Shown here: piece by piece, positions 56,893 through 64,000 of the stretch
Numbering within the stretch: position 1 is the first letter of the stretch
Layout of the letters: each line of letters opens with the position of its first letter
From: Unio delphinus
Taxonomy: Eukaryota; Mollusca; Bivalvia; Unionida; Unionidae
DNA: 64,000 nucleotides
Assembly: GCA_029339505.1 (NCBI GenBank)
Contig: JAQISU010000022.1
Coordinates: 15,551,501-15,615,500 of the forward strand
Reading direction: 5' to 3'
Position numbers and translations under genes: made by a program
Notes under the pieces: generated by a model
Told to the model about the DNA's origin: nothing
The model's database searches: none
The model's input: the letters and a program-made list of their open reading frames with translations, nothing else

Positions 56893-57470
56893 GCTATACT
56901 GGCAGAATGTACTATCTCTCTAAACATGTACTGTAGCGTCATACAACTTTTTCAGCGTGTCAGAGTCCTCTTGTTTTCTTTGTCCTTTCTCTCTTCTGCC
57001 CTTGTATCGTTAATTGTCTTTACCTGTTTCTTACCTTTTTAATCATATCGTCGGCATTCTTTTGTCTGTAAAACCACCATTTGACAAATGACCACTGTCA
57101 ATTGATGATTCTCCCCCCCCCCCAATAAAAAACCCATCTCATTTTGATAACAATATCACTCTTCCAATGTTCACATATAGAGAATGGACGAAACTTGTCC
57201 ACTTCCTCCGCCATCATGCTTTATACCTATCTCTGGCTATGTTTAGGCTGTTCGCAAAATCTAGATCGCCTGGTAACCTCCATTCTCTTTGAAGTTGTTC
57301 TACCACATACTCCACATGTATCATCCAACACCAACCGTATTTTAGTTGGTTAAATAAATGTAAATGTATCCACATCTATGGTTGTTCCACAGAATGGCGC
57401 AAATGACGGATGCTTGACGTTATATCAATTAAGGACGTGAAGGAAAACATCCTTTACGCTCACTTCACCC
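56893..57470. other. Anonymous DNA, no gene seen
   Basis: A poly-C run at 57,113-57,123 and short frames only. Confidence 0.5.
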
Positions 57471-57474
57471 GTCA

Positions 57475-57910
57475 TAATATCCACAAAACCAATATCTACT
57501 ATCCACACACGGGGAGGAGAAAAATAAAATAACATTATCCTATTAAAAACTTCAAAGTTACTATCAACACAGAAGGGAGAAGAAAACAAACCCCAATATC
57601 TACTATCCACACACGGAAAGGTGACAATAATTACAATTATACTATCGAAACAACAATTATACTATCCACACAGTAGGGAAGAAAAACAAATCACAGATAT
57701 ACTATCAACACAGGAGGGATAAAAAGCAAAATATATTATCCACACACAGAAAGGTGAAACGTACAGATATACAATAAAAATAGGCTATCAACACAGAAGG
57801 GAGGGAAACAAAACACTAATATACCATCAACACAGAAGGGAGGTAAACCAAACAACAATACAAAAACCATAACATTTACTATAATATCTACTATCTTCAC
57901 AAATGTTAAA
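57475..57910. repeat. Irregular minisatellite built on ATACTATCMACACA-GAAGGGAGG units
   Basis: The phrase TA(C/T)(C/T)ATC(A/C)ACACA followed by G(A/G)AAGG(G)AG or GGAAAGGTGA recurs about eight times with spacing of roughly 40-60 bp (for example at 57,498, 57,552, 57,600, 57,660, 57,700, 57,737, 57,788, 57,826). The units vary in length, so it is an old, decayed tandem array. Confidence 0.75.
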
Positions 57911-57989
57911 CCGTATCAAAAGATATTCTAATATTCACACATACACGTAAACACATTATTAAACCATGATTGTTTATAATCTCACGATA

Positions 57990-58075
57990 CCCATTACTAG
58001 AGACTTGGTTAGCTCTGAAAAGGTCTGATTTTTAGACCAAAAGATGCTGGTTGCATTTCCCTAGCCGGACTCCAC
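57990..58075 (+). repeat. tRNA-like SINE head
   Basis: TTGGTTAGCTCTG (A-box-like) is followed by GGTCTGATTTTTAGACC, a 5-bp stem with a 7-base loop as in an anticodon arm, and GCTGGTTGCATTTCCCT (B-box-like). The spacing fits a decayed tRNA-derived SINE. No acceptor stem can be drawn. Confidence 0.4.
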
Positions 58076-60449
58076 ACTTGCAGTGTCAGTTTTTTTGACA
58101 CTATTCAGTTTTACCCATCATATTAGATGGTATGGAGTTTAAAGTGACACTCATGTTTTCTAAAGATGTTTGGTGTTTTGTTACCTTATCCCATCTTTGT
58201 TATGTTATTGTGTTAATTTTGAATTTTTTTTTTTTAAAAGAAAAACTGTTTTCAGTCAAGCTTTTCAAAGTTATGTTATCTTTTATTAACCTTAGGCATA
58301 CATGCTTTTGCCAAGAAGAGGGCTTATGGTTAGCCACGTATCCCTTTAGCGTTGAATATTGAAATATGTAGTGGTAACTCTGGGAGAGTTTAATCAACGG
58401 TTGACGATTTTAAGATCAATTTGCACCAGGTTATCAAAATTAACGGCCAAATTTTTAAATTTTTTATCTGTTACGGTCCATAGGAAGATGGCTGGAATTC
58501 TTCTTTCTGCTCTACGCTGGCCAGCTTTGAAACGTTTCTGTTTCGCTTCCGTTTACATTTAAGTGCTGATGAATGTAATGTAGTATCGAGAGTCAAGGTG
58601 TGGTCATTTAATGCAATTAATAAAGGCTCATAATAACGTAAGCGGGTTGACTGGCGATCACGTGATGGCGGTTGATTCAAAATCAAAGGACATCTTTACA
58701 GTGGAACAAAGACAGCTGAGGAAAAAGTATAATTGTTCTCGTTTCCAAAAGAAGGAGATAAACACATAACGAATTGAACGGTTAATGCATGATGAAACAA
58801 TAATGTAGACGAAGACAACAAGCACATATATAATGAAAAATAGCACAAACACGGGAGCTGCGTGAAGCTATAGCGGCCGTCTTCCCGGAAGTATATATTT
58901 ATATATAACCGCATGGGTCTCGAAAACTACTCACGATTTTAGCTTTCTTGTTTGAGACCTTGAAGCTATAAGGGCTCGTCTGTCTATAGCAATATATATA
59001 TGTATAAAAGCAACAAAGATTGAAAGTTCAGGACTTGGAACATAGATGCTTTGACCATGACATCACGACAGCAATACGCAAACTGTTTTCATTCTTCTAA
59101 TTTAGCGCAATATTAAGACAATATGATCAGACGTAACAAACATACCCGATTATAATAATCTCATCTTCGAATGATTGTGCAGGTAATTTGATTTTAAAAT
59201 TTTATTGTGCAAAATACGCGAATGGGTAATAAGCATTTGATGTACAAGGGGATATCTTAAAATTGCTACGCTCGACAAGAACGTGTTGTGACTAAAATAA
59301 AATGATAGGAGAATATATGAAGTAGCGGCATAGCACTACCATCGCCTTCTAATAACAAGTCCCCATTTCAGTGATAGCAAGAATTCCAGTTTTCAGAAAA
59401 TGTAGGTTAAGGTCGAAATACACGTATATTTTTCATTTTCAAACAATAAAGAGATTTAGTTCAATATCAATTCAGTCGAGTTCTAAACCAATAGATATTT
59501 CATTACGCAATATTATACAGCATAACATTGTGCTAACAATATACAATATGTGAAAACGTTGAATATTCAGTATCTTACGCATAAATATAACTTTATCTCA
59601 ACAAATTTTGTATGACGTATCCAAGCATGATTTCAAATTTAATAAGTTAAAAAAACGTTTATTTGAATTTAACACAAGTTTGGATGACATTTATCTTCAA
59701 CGTGCATTTACATTACATTTACTTTTCATATAACACATATAACAATGGAAAATATATGTTCATAAAACAGTACACAATTATATATTGCATACTATCACTT
59801 ATTTTATATTCCGCGCATGCTGTTTTTTAAGGAATAACCTGTATGAACAATAATATCATGAAATGTTATTATGTACAGATTTAGGGACACAGATTTTGTT
59901 TCTACTGAGTTCATTCAATACATGTTTTACGACTTCCCTTTTTTCCCTTTTCAAGTTTACTTTTTCCACCTGATCCAATTATTTGTTTTCTCAGCTTTGT
60001 TTTCTGTTCCTGCATTGTCGGTATTGGTTACATTTTTGAAAATTCTTCGGAGGTATATATCCTGTTTTCCTTGTACGGTAGGACTTGTCGGAGGTGAATC
60101 TCTTTATCAACTTTTCTATTGCGTTCTTCATGAAACTCTAGTTCTGCTTTTGCTTCCTCCCTTTATAACCCATTTGAATGCAAAACGAGATACCAACCCT
60201 CAATGGGCCTTGTAATTATGCGGATTGTCGTTTCGTCAGAATATTTTCAGACATTTGCAACATTTATATGCTACTCCAAAATGTTGTCTCAAATTTGCTT
60301 GACAGTGTAACTTAGATAAAATTTCTTGTCTTCGCAAATACGACACTAGTATATTATATGCATTAAGAGGTGCAATGAATAATACGATAATATTCCAGTG
60401 AAAAAGTGACTGTTCTGATCCTTTTATTTTTTGGGATAGTTTGGTCAAC
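58076..60449. other. Anonymous DNA, no gene seen
   Basis: Frames up to 114 codons (59,871-60,215, plus) are hydrophobic and lack motifs. The right part may include 3' sequence of the gypsy relic that follows. Confidence 0.45.
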
Positions 60450-63400
60450 TATTGAGGTAAGTTTGCATCTTCATATTACCTTAATTTGTCACGGTAGACC
60501 ACTTTCGGCTTTTATTTAAGCCCTCTCTATTTTATAGAAAACATTTATTTTTCAGTTTTTGTTCTGGACCTTTTTATGGTCTTGTAATGTGTGATTGAAC
60601 CAGTTTTTACTATTGAATTTTAATACTAAACAGTGTCACCTTCGTTATATTTTTTTTAAATTTATTTTTGTTATAGTTTCTTTTCATACATTTGCTAGAC
60701 AAATTCAATCCTTTTCTTGCAGACAAGTTCACATTTTTTAATTTCAAATTCAGGATTATTTGCAAAGTCTGTTTTGTATTTTCGCTCATTATCATTCTCA
60801 TTTATTTCAGGTTGTCTGTGTACTATGTCAATTGGAATAACTATTTCTCCAACAAATGTCATCATATTGGGAGTTATTCCAGTTGTTTCATGTCGGCTGG
60901 TCCGTACGCCATCATAAGCAAAGGTACGATTTGATCCAAATCATTTTGATGTGAGGACAAAAATGCTGAAAGCATTTTAAAAATGGTTGTGTTAGCTCTA
61001 TCATGCAATCACTTTGGGGTCTGGCAATATAAGTTCGTATTTCCACAATTCCTAAAATTATGCAGATCTCTGAAAAATGTTTTCACTAATCTGTGTGAAT
61101 TAGAAGAGATATTTCAAATCACGTGATAAAATTATGAATAAATTATATTAGCTGTTTTAACATCAACGTTTTCCACTGTGTATGTTACTACACATTTCGT
61201 AGAATAGTCACCTTTGACTATTATGTATTTATTTCCCTGTTTAGTCCAGTTAAGTAGAACTATAAAGTAAGATAAATTATATTTCTGGTTTTTATGGGTC
61301 CTATTGCTTCCTATGGGAATATTTTCTACTGGCACACTCATTACATTTCTTGTACCAATGTAAACATCTTTATTCTGGCCTTACCAAAAGAAACTATGTG
61401 ACACTGTTTGGCAACTGTGCAAGTATACTGCTTTTCGAGTATTCCGGGACAACAATTTGCATGACGACTGCCATTGAATCGACACTTCCCCATCATAGTT
61501 TATTACAAAGGAATCAGTGTTTCCAGTAGTATTTGATTTCAGGACAGTAAGATAAAACATCTGACCATTAATATTTATTCTAACTTTGTCATCACTCCTT
61601 TTAACAGTTTCAGAATTGTATCATCATTTTGTAAATGGGCTAAATTTGACATCCAAGTTGTCCATATATTTTGAGTGAGGAGTGATTGTTCTCTCTACGT
61701 ATAATACTGTCAGGAGATGGGAATCAATTCCTAACTCCTTTTCAAACGTAACTGTTTATCACTTATACCCTTTATACTTGGGCATCACAGTCTAGAAATT
61801 TTTTTTCCAGTAGTAAATATCAAGATCGGTGCATTTATCAGTGATGGTTGTATACTTGAAGGACTGCTCACATTTTCAGTCCATACAAATTTTTTCTACC
61901 CTTTTCAGACCATTGACATTGGTTTAGCTAAGCTAGAAAACTCATGCATATATGATCAGTGGTAACTTGCCAAAGATATTAAGCTTCTATTTAAAAAAAA
62001 CAAAAAAACTTTTAGGATTGGACAGTCTCTTACTGTTTTTATTGTGTCTTTACATGTGCCCCACAAGCAGCTTCACTTATAGCGTGGACTAAAAATACGA
62101 TCTCTTTTTGAAACAGGTCACATTTCTTCGCATTCAATTTCAAATCAGCCTTTTCTAGTCTTTGAAAAATTATCTTCTAGTTAGTAAAGTGTTCTTTAAA
62201 GATTTTTGAATAGCAGATGATTTTAGGTACAAAATGACCATTTTCCACAAGAGACATGAAAATGACCTTTAGACAAGACTAGTAAAAATCGCAGATCAAT
62301 TGTACAGTCCAAATGATAATCTGTATCATTGCTATTATTCCCTTGTTGTTATGGTGAATGCAGTTTTATGTCAATCATTTTTCTCAAATTCAGTTGCCAT
62401 TAACCTGATTTCATATCCAAACAAGATCACCATTTTGATCCTGCTAAAGGACCTATCATCTATTCTAGGTAATAGTTGAGAATTATTGACAGTAACATCA
62501 TTTCATCCTCAAAAATGACATAAAAAGCTTAAAAGACCATCCGATTTAGTCACCATTATAATGGGAATATTAGAAGGGCTTTGTGGACATTTTTCTATAA
62601 TTCCATCTTCTGCCATCTTTTTAGTTTCGCTCTGCAATTTCTCTTTTAGAATGTGGTATTCTGTTAAGATACTTCTTAACTGGTTTTGTATCTCTTGTAT
62701 CTATTTGTTTTATCAAGGTTGAATGATCTGTATCACTTGATTATGCAAGAAAGACACTCAGATCTTTTAAGTAAAAAATTGTTTCCACTGTTCCGTTTGT
62801 TTTTATCAAGATGTTTAGAAGACCTTACAAACGTGTCTGATAAATGTACTGGTAATTGTTAAACTCTACACTCTTTTAGGTTAATTGAATCACTGTATAC
62901 TGTATACAATTTGCACTGGTTGTTAGTCTTCAGTAGTGTTTTTATATACGTTAACTGTTTTTGTTTCCATTAAATTTGCTATTCTGAGAGGAATGTATCC
63001 ATATTTTAGGATGTTTTAAAACATTTTCTATTTGTAGATTAGTTTTCTCGACAACTTTTGAGAATGGTTCAGGATAGCCCATTGTGGTCTAATCAATAAG
63101 GTCAATTAGTGTGCCAATTTATAATTACTTAAGATTTAGGCATATCACAACATTTACATTTGCAGCAATTTGACAGCATATAATGTTTTTTTTCTTCTTC
63201 TCCATCTTATTTCATATAACATGGTACTTTTTCTCCTTTTACATTGAAATAACCTTCACTAATAACAGGGTCACACTTATGTTTCTTTAAAAAGTCAATA
63301 CCAAATATGCCATCCTATTGCATGTCTGGTAACAATACTACAGATGTAAAAGTACGAGTCCTTAACATAATTTCCACTATGCTTTACCATCTAAAGGTTG

Positions 63401-64000
63401 TCGTTCTCCGTTACAGTTAAAAGCATACTTTTTATTCAAGGCAGCTCAGGTTGCGAGTTGTTTTCTGATCAAGATGTTACTACCTTACTACTTAGAAATG
63501 TAACATTTGCTCCAGTACCACACAACGAAATGCCATTGCTATTTACTTAGACATTTACAAAATATCCTATATCAGACCCTAGATTGTTTAGTTTGAATAA
63601 TTTGGACCATTCTTAACAGTAGCATTTCGGTCCCAAAACTTGACCCATTTCTTTCCCTGAACTCTTTGCTCTGTCTTTCAGTATTTTCTCATTTGTTTCT
63701 AAAACTATGGTTTGCATTGTACGTTTAATTTTGATTTATATCTCTCAGTCCAAGAATTTGATTTCTCGTAGTACCGTTTGAAACGTTTTGAAACAATTTT
63801 TCATTGTATCCTGTTTGGCAAACGTAGCGTCTACTATTTTCGTTATTACTTGTTTTCTGTTCCAGGTTTTGTATACACTTTTCTCCGCTTCTGAATGCAT
63901 TTTCTTTTTAACCTTGCAGATAAATATTATAGCGATTGTGCAATTTTATCTAGATTAACTTGATTTGGAAGAGTTTCTTTTTCAGACAGGGAGTTCAGAT
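60450..64000 (-). pseudogene. Decayed Ty3/gypsy pol gene (runs off right edge)
   Basis: Read on the minus strand from right to left in many frames: a Gag-end region (63,620-63,900), a protease block GTGANVTFLSSKVV (about 63,480-63,520) and DGIFGIDFLKKHKCDPV (about 63,270-63,320), RT blocks MAEDGIIEKCPQSPSNIPII (about 62,560-62,620) and LLPRIDD (about 62,455), the connection LISLASYH.SYMHEFSSLAKP (about 61,910-61,970), integrase GNKYIIVKGDYSTKCV (about 61,200-61,240), MLSAFLSSHQNDLDQIVPLL (about 60,900-60,970) and a C-terminal VYRDKLR (about 60,490). Dense stops and lost catalytic residues show an old relic. It is a different lineage from the 25-31 kb element. No LTR was seen in the window. 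Confidence 0.8.

Noticed and set aside
59871..60215. 114-codon hydrophobic plus-strand frame
   Set aside because: Phe/Leu-rich because the minus strand is A-rich; no membrane-protein family or start context is recognisable.
60692..60934. Plus-strand frames of 66-80 codons
   Set aside because: They overlap the minus-strand integrase relic, which explains the sequence better.

Overview
This window looks like non-coding, repeat-dense DNA from an invertebrate animal. The sequence is AT-rich, has very long (TA)n runs, and carries a mix of Penelope-like, Ty3/gypsy, CR1/L2-like, Jockey/Nimb-like and pogo elements. That mix, with a gypsy element bearing a C2H2 ORF and a pogo element beside a HIRAN exon, fits a mollusc or another lophotrochozoan, but the species cannot be told from the sequence. 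No intact host gene was recognised; nearly every supported coding stretch belongs to a mobile element or a virus-derived relic.

Layout. 1-1.6 kb: two Penelope-like (PLE) pieces joined head to head, an N-terminal part on the minus strand and a GIY-YIG endonuclease on the plus strand with its 3' tail. 1.6-19.2 kb: mostly anonymous DNA with four of the window's (TA)n tracts, a tRNA-like SINE fragment, a 76-bp tandem duplication and a small hairpin repeat. 19.3-21.3 kb: a decayed CR1/L2-type LINE (minus). 21.3-35.9 kb: a pogo-type DNA transposon (minus) bounded by an inverted motif. A 9.75-kb Ty3/gypsy element (21,853-31,604) is nested inside it, with about 0.8-kb LTRs, a CACG target duplication, gag, pro, RT-RNase H-integrase and an extra zinc-finger ORF in the env position. 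35.9-39.7 kb: anonymous, with one unrecognised decayed coding patch. 39.75-45.38 kb: a nearly full-length but frameshifted Jockey/Nimb-like LINE (plus). 45.4-54.4 kb: a cluster of minus-strand PLE pieces, two of which contain a virus-like Rep cassette. 54.4-60.4 kb: anonymous, with a 5'-truncated LINE copy flanked by 12-bp target duplications, a minisatellite and a tRNA-like repeat. 60.45-64 kb: a heavily decayed second Ty3/gypsy pol gene (minus) that runs off the window edge.

The most unusual part is 45.4-54.4 kb. Two different PLE copies are each interrupted, at different points of the PLE reading frame and in the same orientation, by a related cassette. The cassette has a perfect or near-perfect palindrome at the edge upstream of the gene, a shared upstream block with an NRF1-like palindrome, and a gene for an HUH nuclease domain. 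In the longer copy an SF3 helicase follows. This is the architecture of a parvovirus-type Rep/NS1 gene next to a terminal hairpin. Both copies are broken by frameshifts and stops. Whether this is repeated integration of viral DNA into PLEs or a chimeric mobile unit cannot be decided from one window.

Limits: family calls rest on reading motifs and comparing copies within the window by eye. Boundaries given to the base are those supported by target duplications or copy-to-copy comparison; the others are approximate. No database search was possible.
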